The notes under the pieces: generated by a model
What the model was told of the DNA's origin: nothing
Database searches by the model: none
Seen by the model: only the letters and a program-made list of their open reading frames with translations
In this document: piece after piece, positions 1-9,727 of the stretch
Numbering within the stretch: position 1 is the stretch's first letter
How the letters are laid out: the number at the start of each line of letters is the position of its first letter
Assembly (NCBI GenBank): GCA_016218685.1
Contig: JACRDD010000037.1
Span: 1-64,000 of the forward strand
Source: Desulfobacterales bacterium
GTDB lineage: Bacteria > Desulfobacterota > Desulfobacteria > Desulfobacterales > Desulfosarcinaceae
Direction of reading: 5' to 3'
DNA: 64,000 nt
Translations under genes and position numbers: made by a program

Positions 1-1316
<1,316 letters not shown>

Positions 1317-1343
1317 TTATCACCTCCTCATAGGTTTCGTCGA

Positions 1344-1631
1344 TTATTCCAAGATACCGAGAATGTCATCCTCGCGCATGAACACATGTTCCACGCCGTC
1401 GATCTTGATCTCCGTGCCGGCATATTTGGAGAACAGGATGCGATCGCCCTTCTTGACTTCCAGGGCAACGCGTTTGCCGTCTTCGCCCACTTTGCCCGGG
1501 CCCGTCGATACCACTTTGCCTTCCTGGGGTTTCTCCTTGGCGGTGTCGGGAATGATGATTCCGCCGGCGGTCTTCTGCTCTTCCGCCACCCGCAGGACCA
1601 GAACACGATCGTTCATGGGTTTGATCTTCAT
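1344..1631 (-). CDS. groES: Co-chaperonin GroES (Hsp10)
   Basis: The heptameric lid of the GroEL chamber. The 95 residues match the usual family length (94-97). Typical elements are visible: the N-terminal [11 protein letters not shown], the mobile-loop region around [13 protein letters not shown], the [14 protein letters not shown] core, and the C-terminal [11 protein letters not shown]. The start is the ATG that follows an AGGAGGAAAAA ribosome site. It is the first gene of groESL, with groEL 30 nt downstream. A promoter-like element sits about 190 nt upstream, implying a long leader. Confidence 0.98.
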   Translation of the reverse strand: MKIKPMNDRVLVLRVAEEQKTAGGIIIPDTAKEKPQEGKVVSTGPGKVGEDGKRVALEVKKGDRILFSKYAGTEIKIDGVEHVFMREDDILGILE

Positions 1632-1824
1632 CTGACTTTTTCCTCCTGTTAAAATGCCTCGGCTTGAAAAGAACTTTGACTCCCACGCCGGTGGTCGTTA
1701 CTTTTCCCCGAGTCCTGTGAATTGGGTTTTATTATGGGTAGGGGCCGGATCACAACTGACCCCAGCCGCCTTCGAATTGCCGGTTCGCATGGACCGCAAA
1801 ACCCCGGTGACTCATTTGGCCGGG

Positions 1825-1852
1825 ATTTTAAGCACCGTTTAGTCCTTGTCAA
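1825..1852 (-). promoter_or_regulatory. Putative sigma-70 promoter for groESL
   Basis: On the minus strand TTGACA (1852-1847) is followed after 16 nt by TAAAAT (1830-1825). Transcription would start near 1817, giving a leader of about 185 nt before groES. No CIRCE operator (TTAGCACTC-N9-GAGTGCTAA) is seen in the leader or around the promoter. Assignment is by consensus match only. Confidence 0.5.
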
Positions 1853-1917
1853 GAAAGCGGCTAAGGGATTAAATTAAAAACAAAGAACCCGAAGTGGCAA
1901 AAGAATGGAGGGCTGCA

Positions 1918-3033
1918 ATGATCGTAGGGATCCTCAAAGAGATCAAACCCGCGGAGAACCGCGTGAGCATGACCCCGGCCGGCGTGGAGTCGATGGTTGC
2001 GGCCGGCCACACCGTCCTGGTGCAAAGCGGCGCCGGGCAGGGCAGCGGCTGGCAGGATGCGGTCTATGCCCAAGCCGGCGGCCAACTGGTGGCCGCGGCC
2101 GCCGAGATCTACGCCCGGGCCGAGATGGTGATGCACGTCAAGGAGCCGCTGCCGGCGGAGTACGACGCGATCCGACCCGAGCAGATCGTCTTTACCTATC
2201 TGCATCTGGCGGCCAACGAAGCCCTGACCCGGGCATTGATCAAGGCCCGGTCGGTCAATATCGGCTACGAGACCATCCAGAAAACGGATGGTTCGCTGCC
2301 CCTGCTGACCCCCATGAGCGAGGTGGCCGGCCGCATGTCCATCCAACAGGCCGCCAAGTACCTGGAGATGAACCATGGCGGACGGGGCCTGTTGCTGGGC
2401 GGTGTGCCGGGCGTGGAACCGGCCACGGTGCTGATTCTGGGCGGTGGGGTGGTGGGGACGGAGGCGGCCAAGATGGCTTGCGGCCTGGGGGCCAAGGTTT
2501 ATTTGCTGGACAAGAGCCTGGCGCGGCTGCGCCACCTGTCCGACATCCTGCCGGCCAACTGCTTCCTGGTCATGTCCTCGCCGGAGAGCGTGCGGCGCCT
2601 GGTGCGCGAGGCCGACGTGGTCATCGGGGCCGTGCTCTTGCCCGGCGCCAAAGCCCCCCACTTGATCACCCGGGAGATGCTCAAGACCATGCGTCCCGGC
2701 GCGGTGCTGGTGGATGTGGCCATCGACCAGGGCGGCTGTTTCGAGACCTCCCGGCCCACCACCCATGACGATCCGGTCTATGTGGTGGACGGCGTGCTGC
2801 ACTATACCGTGGCCAACATGCCGGGCGCCGTGGCCCGGACCTCGACGCTGGCCCTGACCAATGCCACCCTGCCCTACGCCCTGGAGATCGCCAGCAAGGG
2901 CTGGCGCCGGGCCGTGGGCGAGAGCGCCGAAATCGCCCTGGGGGCCAATGTGGTGCTGGGAAAAGTAACCCATCCGGCCGTGGCCGAGGCTTTCGGGCTG
3001 ACCTATACGCCCCTGGACCAGGTGGCCCAATGA
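1918..3033 (+). CDS. ald: Alanine dehydrogenase
   Basis: NAD-dependent enzyme that interconverts L-alanine with pyruvate plus ammonia in the cytoplasm. From the ATG at 1918 (GGAGGG ribosome site 5 nt upstream) the protein is 371 residues, the standard length. With this start the known catalytic residues fall at their canonical numbers: K75 (MHVKEP), H96 (YLHLAAN) and D270 (VDVAIDQGG). This rules out the in-frame start 24 nt upstream. The Rossmann motif GGGVVGTEAAK lies near residue 172. The stop overlaps the start of the alanine racemase gene by 4 nt (ATGA), so the pair should be translationally coupled. Together they could supply or consume L- and D-alanine. Confidence 0.97.
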   Translation: MIVGILKEIKPAENRVSMTPAGVESMVAAGHTVLVQSGAGQGSGWQDAVYAQAGGQLVAAAAEIYARAEMVMHVKEPLPAEYDAIRPEQIVFTYLHLAANEALTRALIKARSVNIGYETIQKTDGSLPLLTPMSEVAGRMSIQQAAKYLEMNHGGRGLLLGGVPGVEPATVLILGGGVVGTEAAKMACGLGAKVYLLDKSLARLRHLSDILPANCFLVMSSPESVRRLVREADVVIGAVLLPGAKAPHLITREMLKTMRPGAVLVDVAIDQGGCFETSRPTTHDDPVYVVDGVLHYTVANMPGAVARTSTLALTNATLPYALEIASKGWRRAVGESAEIALGANVVLGKVTHPAVAEAFGLTYTPLDQVAQ

Positions 3034-4196
3034 CCGCCAAGACCGTGGACCCCGAACTCAAACCCCTGCTGTGGGCTGAGATCGATCTGGCGGCCATTGC
3101 CCACAATGTGGCCGAACTGCGACGCATTACCCGATCCAATGCCCGACTGTTGGTGGCGGTGAAGGCCAATGCCTACGGGCACGGTGCCGTGGCCGTGGCC
3201 CGCACCGCTCTGGAACACGGGGCCACCGACTTAGGCGTGGCCCGCATCGACGAGGGCCTTGCCCTGCGCCGGGCCGGTATCGCGGCGCCCATTCTGATCT
3301 TCGGCCATACGCCGGCCGGCCGGGCGGCGCAACTGCGCGAGCACCGTCTGGTGCCGACCCTCTTTGGCCTGAGCCATGCCCGCGAGCTCTCCGCCGCGGT
3401 TCGGAACTTCAACCTGCCGCTGCCGGTGCACATCAAGGTGGATACCGGCATGGGCCGCCTGGGATTGGCGTGCGACGATCTGCGGCCACCGGACAGCGGC
3501 CGGGCCGTGGAAGAGATTCGTCAGATCATGGCCCTGCCGGGCCTGGTCGTCGAAGGGATCTTCACCCATTTTGCCACGGCCGATCATGCCGAGCTGGATT
3601 TTGCCCATCAGCAGCTCCGGCGCTTCACGCAGCTCAAGGCGCAACTGGAGGCTGCCGGCCGCACGGGTCTCGTCTGGCATGCGGCCAACAGCGGCGCCAT
3701 CATGGCCGTGCCCGAAAGTCACCTTTCCATGGTGCGGGCCGGCATTGCGGTCTACGGGCTCTATCCCTCTGCCCAGGTGGACCAAAGTCGTCTGACGCTG
3801 CGACCGGCCCTGGCCTTGAAAGCCACCATCGTGCATCTCAAGCAAGTCCCGGCCGGCACACCCATCAGCTACGGCTGCACCTATCGTGCGCCGGTTCCCA
3901 CCACCATCGCCACCGTGCCGGTGGGTTATGCCGACGGCTACCACCGCGCGCTCTCCAATAAAGGGGTCGTGCTGGTGGGCGGGCAATGCGTGCCGGTGGT
4001 GGGCCGCGTGTGCATGGATCTGACCATGATCGACGCGGGCCGGGTGCCGGGGGTGCGTGTGGGCGACGAGGTGGTGCTCATCGGCCGCCAGGGTGACGAA
4101 ACGATCAGTGCCGACGAGGTGGCCGGTTTGGCCGGGACCATCAACTACGAAGTGGTCTCGGCCCTTACCGAGCGGGTGGCGCGGGTGTATATCTAA
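3030..4196 (+). CDS. alr: Alanine racemase
   Basis: PLP enzyme that interconverts L- and D-alanine and supplies D-alanine for peptidoglycan. At 388 residues it is a little longer than the usual 355-370. The PLP lysine is K45 in VAVKANAYGHGA. The catalytic tyrosine is Y281 in ISYGCTYRAP. The TIM-barrel motif HIKVDTGMGRLG and the C-terminal domain signature GRVCMDLTMID are present. The start overlaps the ald stop (ATGA). Pairing with ald suggests that alanine taken up as a nutrient is racemised and oxidised, or that the two make wall D-alanine from pyruvate. The sequence does not decide which. Confidence 0.97.
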   Translation: MTAKTVDPELKPLLWAEIDLAAIAHNVAELRRITRSNARLLVAVKANAYGHGAVAVARTALEHGATDLGVARIDEGLALRRAGIAAPILIFGHTPAGRAAQLREHRLVPTLFGLSHARELSAAVRNFNLPLPVHIKVDTGMGRLGLACDDLRPPDSGRAVEEIRQIMALPGLVVEGIFTHFATADHAELDFAHQQLRRFTQLKAQLEAAGRTGLVWHAANSGAIMAVPESHLSMVRAGIAVYGLYPSAQVDQSRLTLRPALALKATIVHLKQVPAGTPISYGCTYRAPVPTTIATVPVGYADGYHRALSNKGVVLVGGQCVPVVGRVCMDLTMIDAGRVPGVRVGDEVVLIGRQGDETISADEVAGLAGTINYEVVSALTERVARVYI

Positions 4197-4205
4197 AACC
4201 CGCCC

Positions 4206-4877
4206 CTACGGGTTTACCGGAATGAGCTGCAGGGTCACGCGACGGTTCTGGGAGCGGCCTTCGGGCGTATCGTTGGAGGCGATGGGCTCGGATTCGCCGC
4301 GGCCGGCGATGAGCAAGCGGGCCGGCAGCACCTTCTGACTGGCCAGGTACTCGGCCACGCTGCGGGCGCGGGCTTCGGACAACTGCTGGTTGTGGGCATC
4401 GGAGCCCACGTTGTCCGTGTGCCCGACCACATCCACCGAAGTTTGCTTGTACTCGTTGAGCACGATGGCCACCGAATTGAGCACCTCATAAAAACCGGAG
4501 TTGATGTCCGCCGAATTGGTTTGGAAGGTGACGTTGCCGGGCATGTTGAGCGTGATCTGATTGCCCGAGCGGGTGACGCTCACGCCGGAGTTCTGCAGCC
4601 GCTGGCGCAGCTTGGCCTCCTGCACATCCATATAATATCCGGTGCCGCCGCCCACCGCGGCGCCCAGACCGGCACCGATCAAGGCATTGCGCTGCCGGTG
4701 TTTGCTGTCGGCCGTGAGCAGGCCGATGAGCGCACCGCCGGCTGCGCCGATGCCGGTTCCGTAAGCCGCTTTGCTTGTCTGCTTCTCCTGGGTGTAGGGG
4801 TTGACGGTGCTGCAGGCGCTCACAAAGAAGAGCAGGCTCATCAGCAGGCTGACCCATTTAATATACTTAGGAAACAT
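4206..4877 (-). CDS. OmpA-family lipoprotein with glycine-zipper domain (YiaD-like)
   Basis: Outer-membrane lipoprotein that probably binds peptidoglycan. The 223-residue reading from ATG 4877 begins with a signal sequence ending in the lipobox VSAC. The cysteine falls at about residue 21. A glycine-rich, zipper-like segment follows (IGAAGGALIGLL, IGAGLGAAVGGGTGYY). The C-terminal half is an OmpA domain with the diagnostic VDVVGHTDNVGSDAHN and LSEARARSVAEYL motifs and the terminal RSQNRRVTL. An in-frame extension to 5237 has no signal-peptide logic and overlaps the next gene, so it was rejected. It converges on alr with only 9 nt between the stops. Confidence 0.93.
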   Translation of the reverse strand: MFPKYIKWVSLLMSLLFFVSACSTVNPYTQEKQTSKAAYGTGIGAAGGALIGLLTADSKHRQRNALIGAGLGAAVGGGTGYYMDVQEAKLRQRLQNSGVSVTRSGNQITLNMPGNVTFQTNSADINSGFYEVLNSVAIVLNEYKQTSVDVVGHTDNVGSDAHNQQLSEARARSVAEYLASQKVLPARLLIAGRGESEPIASNDTPEGRSQNRRVTLQLIPVNP

Positions 4878-4906
4878 GATTTCCTCCGAATGGTTGATTG
4901 GGGGGG

Positions 4907-5683
4907 TTAGGATTTCGATGGCGTTGGACCGTAGCGCCGGGCCAAATCGGCGTAGAGCAATCCGCTGCCGCCGAAGATATCCAGGGCACTGCCCACCGTG
5001 AAGTCGATCCGGCCCCGGCCCAGCCGTGCGATGGTATCGATATCTTCTTGGGAGCAGATGCCGCCGGCGTACGTCATGGGAAGACCGGCCCACTGTCCGA
5101 GCAGGGTTACCAGGGGCCGCTCGATGCCCTGACATTTGCCTTCCACATCCACGGCATGAATCAAATACTCCGCGCAATAAGGCGCCAGGCGGCCCAGCAG
5201 TGCGGAAGTGATTCGTTCCTTTGTAAACGTCTGCCACCGATTGGTGACGATATAGTAGTCATCTCCCTGCCGCCGGCAACTCAGATCCAATACGAGGCGT
5301 TCGGAACCGATGTGTTGGCTCAGGCGGGTCAAGCGATCTTCATCCAGCGTGCCGTCGTGAAAGACCCAGGAGGTCACGATGACCGCTGCCGCGCCGGCAT
5401 CCAGCCATGCGCTGGCATTCTCCAGGGTCACCCCGCCGCCCAGTTGCATGCCGCCCGGCCAGGCTGCCAGGGCCGCTTCGGATGCCGCCCGATTGCCGGT
5501 GCCCAACTGGATGATGTGGCCGCCGGCAAGTCCATCCTGGCGGTACAGCCGGGCGAACCACTCCGCCGGCCGGCTGGCCTCGAAGTTGGTGCGCACGGCC
5601 CCCGGATCGGCATCCGAGAGTGTGCCGCCTACGATCTGCTTGACTTTTCCCTGGTGTAAATCGATGCAGGGCCGAAATTTCAT
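4907..5683 (-). CDS. hisA: Phosphoribosylformimino-AICAR-P isomerase, eukaryotic-type HisA
   Basis: Predicted to catalyse the ProFAR-to-PRFAR isomerisation of histidine synthesis. The 258-residue protein starts MKFRPCIDLHQGKVKQIVGG. That matches the fungal/plant HIS6 form (IDLHxGxVKQIVGGTL) rather than ordinary bacterial HisA (IPAIDLxxGxVVRLxxG). The TIM-barrel features LGGGVTLENA, VLDLSCRRQG, HAVDVEGKCQG and MTYAGGICSQEDI are consistent with that type. The start was chosen at the conserved MKF with a nearby GAGG site. The in-frame extension lacks family similarity. No other his genes are adjacent, so it is an isolated locus next to an OmpA lipoprotein. Confidence 0.85.
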   Translation of the reverse strand: MKFRPCIDLHQGKVKQIVGGTLSDADPGAVRTNFEASRPAEWFARLYRQDGLAGGHIIQLGTGNRAASEAALAAWPGGMQLGGGVTLENASAWLDAGAAAVIVTSWVFHDGTLDEDRLTRLSQHIGSERLVLDLSCRRQGDDYYIVTNRWQTFTKERITSALLGRLAPYCAEYLIHAVDVEGKCQGIERPLVTLLGQWAGLPMTYAGGICSQEDIDTIARLGRGRIDFTVGSALDIFGGSGLLYADLARRYGPTPSKS

Positions 5684-5837
5684 CAGACATCCTCGGTGTG
5701 GCCGTCGCGATTGCACCTGCAAGGGGACATGAACTAAACAGTTGCATCCTTTCACGATTAGGCCTTAGATTGAAACTCGGCGGCCATAATGCATGCTTGA
5801 AGCGGGAAGCGCAAGGATCAATTTTGGAGGTAATCCG

Positions 5838-6203
5838 ATGTCAAAAGATCTTCCGATTCTCGACCTTGATGATGCCCTGCACCGTGCCTTGGGCGATGTG
5901 GCCTTCCTTAAAATGATGTTCGACGAGTTCGAGCAGATGCTTCCCGAGATGGTGGCGACGATGACCAAGGAGATGGATGCCGGAGACCTGACCGGCCTTG
6001 GCAAGTCGGCCCATCAGCTCAAGGGCGCCGCGGCCAATCTGGGCGCCACCGCGGTGTCGGCCGCGGCCCTGGCCCTCGAAAGAATCGGCAAGAGCGGGAA
6101 CGCTAAGGATGTGCATGCCGCTCTGGATCGTTTGAAGTCAGCCCAGCAGGCCTTGTTCGCCTACATCGGCCAGATCGATTGGAGCACCCTGGGAGAAAGG
6201 TAA
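5838..6203 (+). CDS. Hpt domain phosphotransfer protein
   Basis: A stand-alone histidine phosphotransfer domain of 121 residues, expected to relay phosphate between a hybrid kinase and a response regulator. The phospho-accepting histidine is H59 in SAHQLKGAAANLG, the Hpt signature. The rest is helical, as the family requires. The start at 5838 follows a strong GGAGGTAATCCG ribosome site. No kinase or receiver is adjacent. The nearest hybrid kinase with a receiver in this window starts at 17651, so the partner is unknown. Confidence 0.92.
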   Translation: MSKDLPILDLDDALHRALGDVAFLKMMFDEFEQMLPEMVATMTKEMDAGDLTGLGKSAHQLKGAAANLGATAVSAAALALERIGKSGNAKDVHAALDRLKSAQQALFAYIGQIDWSTLGER

Positions 6204-6207
6204 GGTG

Positions 6208-6660
6208 TCAGGCGGCCGTGGGCTCGTCGGTTTCGGCGATGAGCGCCATGACGGTATCCAGCAGCGGGGGTGTCAGGGGCCGCCACTTGGGGTGCAGGGC
6301 CTTGTCTTCGAACCAGGTGAAGTCCACGGCGTCGAGTTTGGCCGGGATTTCATGCTGGTTTTTATCGCCGTAGGTGGTGGCGGGGTAGTACTCCGCGTAG
6401 GTCATGCGGTGGGGATCGATCTTGAAGCGGGCCGCCACAGAGGTAGCGATGTGGCTGGCGCAACTGCGCACCGATATCCCGCGATAGGGCGTTTGGCCGC
6501 TGGGGATATCGCTGACCACGACCACCATGGGCTTGATGGGGGTTACCTTGCCCTGTTTGCTCTTGGAGAGATCGAAGATGCGCAGCCGGCAGCGGCCGGC
6601 CGCGAGTTGATAGACGCCGCCAAAGCCTTCCCAGGCAAAAGAATCGTCATGGATCAGCAT
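6208..6660 (-). CDS. Hypothetical protein, 150 residues
   Basis: Not recognised. It is a soluble protein without signal peptide or membrane segment. It begins MLIHDDSFAWEGFGGVYQL and contains FDLSKSKQGKVTPIKPMVVV and many aromatic residues in the C-terminal half (YAEYYPATTYGD, VDFTWFED). The internal ATG at 6660 was chosen because the longer in-frame reading runs into a non-coding inverted repeat. Composition and codon use resemble the neighbours, so it looks like a real gene. It ends 4 nt after the convergent Hpt gene. It may bind nucleic acid or protein, but nothing visible supports a function. Confidence 0.7.
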   Translation of the reverse strand: MLIHDDSFAWEGFGGVYQLAAGRCRLRIFDLSKSKQGKVTPIKPMVVVVSDIPSGQTPYRGISVRSCASHIATSVAARFKIDPHRMTYAEYYPATTYGDKNQHEIPAKLDAVDFTWFEDKALHPKWRPLTPPLLDTVMALIAETDEPTAA

Positions 6661-6773
6661 GGTGTCGCGCTTTCTTTGATGTGATTGGCATCCCACCGGA
6701 GTATCTTTAGCGCCCCTGTCTGGCGCCGATTTTAAGCATAAAAGAAAAAAAGTCGAGGCGTAATTCAGGGCGC

Positions 6774-6951
6774 AGCGGGAGGGGCGGCAATTCGCCTCAC
6801 CCGCAAGCCATTTCAAGTGCCGCTAGGGGCGCGCTCCGGGCGGCCTGGAAACTCGCTGCGCTCAGACAGTCCAGGCCGCTTTTCCTCCGCTGCGCCCCAG
6901 CGGCACTAAAAATGACTTGCGACGGTGAGGCGAACCGCCGCCCCTCCCGCT
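6774..6951. repeat. 178-nt imperfect inverted repeat (MITE/REP-like)
   Basis: This fills most of the 317-nt gap 6661-6977. The outer arms (about 6774-6850 and 6876-6951) are reverse complements with a few mismatches and small gaps; both begin with AGCGGGAGGGGCGGC read inward. The centre carries a shorter inverted pair (GGCCTGGA...TCCAGGCC) around an AACTCGCTGCGCTCAGACAG core. RNA or single-stranded DNA from here would fold into one very long hairpin. No coding function is visible. It may be a mobile miniature element or a strong bidirectional transcription barrier between convergently ordered units. Confidence 0.8.
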
Positions 6952-6977
6952 GACGGGGCATCGTGCTACTCGAAGAT

Positions 6978-9719
6978 TTACATCCGCCGTGTCAATGTGC
7001 CGTAGAGTCGCAATAGTTTATCGGGCAGTTCGCGCACATCGCCGATCACGTGGTGGTGCATGCGGCCGTAGAGGTCGTCCAGGCGCGGGTCGCTGCCGAT
7101 GTTGACGGTGATGGCCTTGACGTGCACGTTGCGGGTGCGGGCCTCCTGCACAGCCCTGCGGGTGTCGGCAATGGCGTAGTCGGCCTTGTAGCCCAGGTCG
7201 TTGGGAAAGCCGTCGCTGACCACGATGAGCAGCCGCACCCTGGCGGCCACGCCGGCGAGCTGCGTCGTGGCGTGGCGGATGGCGGCGCCCATGCGCGTGC
7301 TGCGCTGGGGCCGCAGGCCGGCGATGCGGCCCTGGACCACGGCGCCCAGGGGTTCGTCGAAGTTCTTGATGCGAAAGTAATCCACCGAGTGGCGGCCGGT
7401 GCCTGAAAAGCCGGCGATGGCATAGGTGTCGCCCACCACCTGCAAGGCTTCGCAAAAGAGCACCAGGGCCTCTTTGGCCACGTCCAGCACGGTAGCCTGG
7501 CCGCCCGCGACGGCATTGGCCGTGGAGCGCGACAGATCCACCAGCAGCAGGGCCGCCACGTCGCGCTCCTGCTTGAGCCGCTTGATGAAGAGCCGGTCCG
7601 AGGGGGTGCGGCCGGCCTTGCGATCCACGGCAAAGTCGATCAGGGCGCGGTGGTCGAAGGCGTCGCCGTCGGGCCACTGGCGCAGGATCACCAGGCCTTC
7701 GGGTTTCAGATATTCGAAGGCGCGCCGGATGCGGGCCACCAGCCCGCGGTAAAGGCCCAGGGTGTGGCGGTAGAAGTCGCCGTCGGCGGCGGCCGGCACC
7801 ACGGTCTCCTGCACGCGCACGTGGTCGTGGAGATAGTCCTGGAGAGCGACATCCCATTCGGGGTAGTAAAAGGCCGGCCCCCCGGCGTCGGCCGCCCGGC
7901 CGGCGTCGATGCCTGCCGCGCGCAGCAGGGACGCGAGGTCCAGTTGGGAGAGGTCGAGTTGGGGCTTGCCACCGTCGGTGGGCGGCGGGTTGCGGGTCAG
8001 CACCAGGGTCTGGATGTCGTCGGCCGAGATGTGGCCCTGCTGGCGGCTCAACGTCTCTTGCAAGTCCGAACGGTAGAGACTCAGCCCCTGTTCGGCCAGG
8101 CGCACCTGGATGCGCCGGGCCAGGGCCGCCTGGGGCGCAAAGGCCGCGGCCACCAAATCCCAGCGCAGGCGGCGGCCGAAGGGCGGCGTAAAAGCATGGT
8201 ATCTCTGGCCCAGGACGCCCAGGGCGCTCACACAGAGCCCATAGAGCTGGCAGACCATCCGGGCGCTGGCCTCCACCGGGCTTTGGGGCGTCATCTGCCG
8301 GTCGAATAGCGCGGCGGCTTCCAGCGCCAGGGTCGCGGCCTGGGGCGGCGCTCCCTGCGATGGGGCCATGTCGAGCACCAGGCGCCCGTAGAGCGGCGCC
8401 AGCAGATGGGTCCATTGACCCTGGCCGATCAGATACCGGACCTGGTCCTGCCACAGCGGCAGCGAGCGGCGTACCAGCCCCGGATAGGCCTGGGCCGTGC
8501 GGTGCAGCACCCGGGTCTGCTCGCAGAGGTCGAAGAGATCCTCGGCCAGGGCCGGCCGCTCGAAGGTGTCGAAAAAGCGCTGGGCTTCGGCCTTTTCCGG
8601 GGTGCTGCCCGGCGTTGCCCGGCCGGCCGTCCGGCGGGCCACTTCCGGGAAGAGATCCGCGGCCCGTTCCAGATCAAAGCCAAAGGTGCCGAATTCGAAG
8701 AAACCGGCCTCCCAGCGCACCAGGGTCTTGGCCGCAGCGCGGTTCTCGTCGGCCCGGGCAAAACCGTCGATTTCATCGGGCAGGTAGATGCAGCGTCCAT
8801 CGGCGCATATCCAGGGCGGCGGATTCTCGGCCGCCGAACGGGGCAGTTGGGACATGGGCTTGATACATACCCCGCGATCCAGGCGGGCCGAAAGGTAGCG
8901 GTCCAGGCGGGCCTTGATCCGGGTCAGGGGCACGGCCACTTGCAACTGGGCGCAGGCTTGTTCCCCCAGCTTGGACGCGAGGCTGAGAAAGGCGCCGGTG
9001 GCCTTGGGCGCCTGGCGATGCAGGGCCAGGGCCTGGTCCATGAAATCGGCCAGGGCCGGCGGCGCCAGCAGGGCCAGGCCCTTGGGCATGCCTTCCAGGA
9101 AGCTGTCGGTCAGTTGCAGATCCGTGGCCACCACCCGGTGCAGGGCCTCGATCTGGGCCCGCCGGCGCCGGGCCGTGAACCCGCGCACGGCATGGGGGAT
9201 CACATACACCAGCCGCACGCTCTGGTTGTAGGTGAGCTCCTGGCCGAAAACCGCCACCAGCAGGTCGAGGTAGGCTTCGGCCGCGTCTCGCTCTCCGGCA
9301 TCGAGCAGTTCGCTGAGCACGGCCAACGGTTCGCTCAGGGTGTAGGTGCCTTTGCCGCGCATGACGGAAAGGCAGGTCGTGAAGCGTTCCACGAGCGGCG
9401 GGTCGGTCAGCAGCACGGCCGGCAGGTGCAGGGCCAGCAGCCGGGCCAGGGTGGGACCGGTCTTGGCCGCCTGGTGGACCCGATCGATATAGCTATTCAG
9501 ACCGGCTTGGTCGGCCGGGCCGATCAGGCGCAGCAATCCTTCGGCCATGGCCCGGGCCAGGCCCGGTTCCAGGGAAAGGGCCCAGATGGTCTCCCGGGCC
9601 AGCAGGCTGATCCGGTCCTCGGCCGGCAGGGGCGTCATCAGCGTCAGCCGGCCCTTGACCCACAGGTGGGTGTCGGGATCGGCGATGCGCAGGGACTCCA
9701 GCGGTTGCAGGTCGGTCAT
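6978..9719 (-). CDS. VWA-domain protein, NorD/CbbO-like
   Basis: Large subunit of a MoxR-AAA/VWA activase pair. The 913 residues are longer than typical CbbO/NorD (about 600-800). The long N-terminal part is alpha-helical, repeat-like and rich in Leu, Ala and Arg, without membrane segments. The last ~200 residues form a von Willebrand A domain: the MIDAS motif reads VDLSRST (DxSxS), with later RMGAAIRHA and LIVVSDGFPND. The start (MTDLQPLESL) lies 8 nt after the stop of the upstream NorQ/CbbQ-like ATPase, so they are co-transcribed. By family analogy the pair remodels or metallates a target enzyme such as NO reductase or Rubisco. No target gene is in this window. Confidence 0.88.
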   Translation of the reverse strand: MTDLQPLESLRIADPDTHLWVKGRLTLMTPLPAEDRISLLARETIWALSLEPGLARAMAEGLLRLIGPADQAGLNSYIDRVHQAAKTGPTLARLLALHLPAVLLTDPPLVERFTTCLSVMRGKGTYTLSEPLAVLSELLDAGERDAAEAYLDLLVAVFGQELTYNQSVRLVYVIPHAVRGFTARRRRAQIEALHRVVATDLQLTDSFLEGMPKGLALLAPPALADFMDQALALHRQAPKATGAFLSLASKLGEQACAQLQVAVPLTRIKARLDRYLSARLDRGVCIKPMSQLPRSAAENPPPWICADGRCIYLPDEIDGFARADENRAAAKTLVRWEAGFFEFGTFGFDLERAADLFPEVARRTAGRATPGSTPEKAEAQRFFDTFERPALAEDLFDLCEQTRVLHRTAQAYPGLVRRSLPLWQDQVRYLIGQGQWTHLLAPLYGRLVLDMAPSQGAPPQAATLALEAAALFDRQMTPQSPVEASARMVCQLYGLCVSALGVLGQRYHAFTPPFGRRLRWDLVAAAFAPQAALARRIQVRLAEQGLSLYRSDLQETLSRQQGHISADDIQTLVLTRNPPPTDGGKPQLDLSQLDLASLLRAAGIDAGRAADAGGPAFYYPEWDVALQDYLHDHVRVQETVVPAAADGDFYRHTLGLYRGLVARIRRAFEYLKPEGLVILRQWPDGDAFDHRALIDFAVDRKAGRTPSDRLFIKRLKQERDVAALLLVDLSRSTANAVAGGQATVLDVAKEALVLFCEALQVVGDTYAIAGFSGTGRHSVDYFRIKNFDEPLGAVVQGRIAGLRPQRSTRMGAAIRHATTQLAGVAARVRLLIVVSDGFPNDLGYKADYAIADTRRAVQEARTRNVHVKAITVNIGSDPRLDDLYGRMHHHVIGDVRELPDKLLRLYGTLTRRM

Positions 9720-9727
9720 GGGGACCC

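Noticed and set aside
1632..1860. CIRCE heat-shock operator upstream of groES
   Set aside because: No TTAGCACTC/GAGTGCTAA inverted repeat or near match was found.
1861..3030. Long minus-strand open frame opposite ald
   Set aside because: A His/Gln/Gly-rich shadow of a certain gene; it has no start signal or motif.
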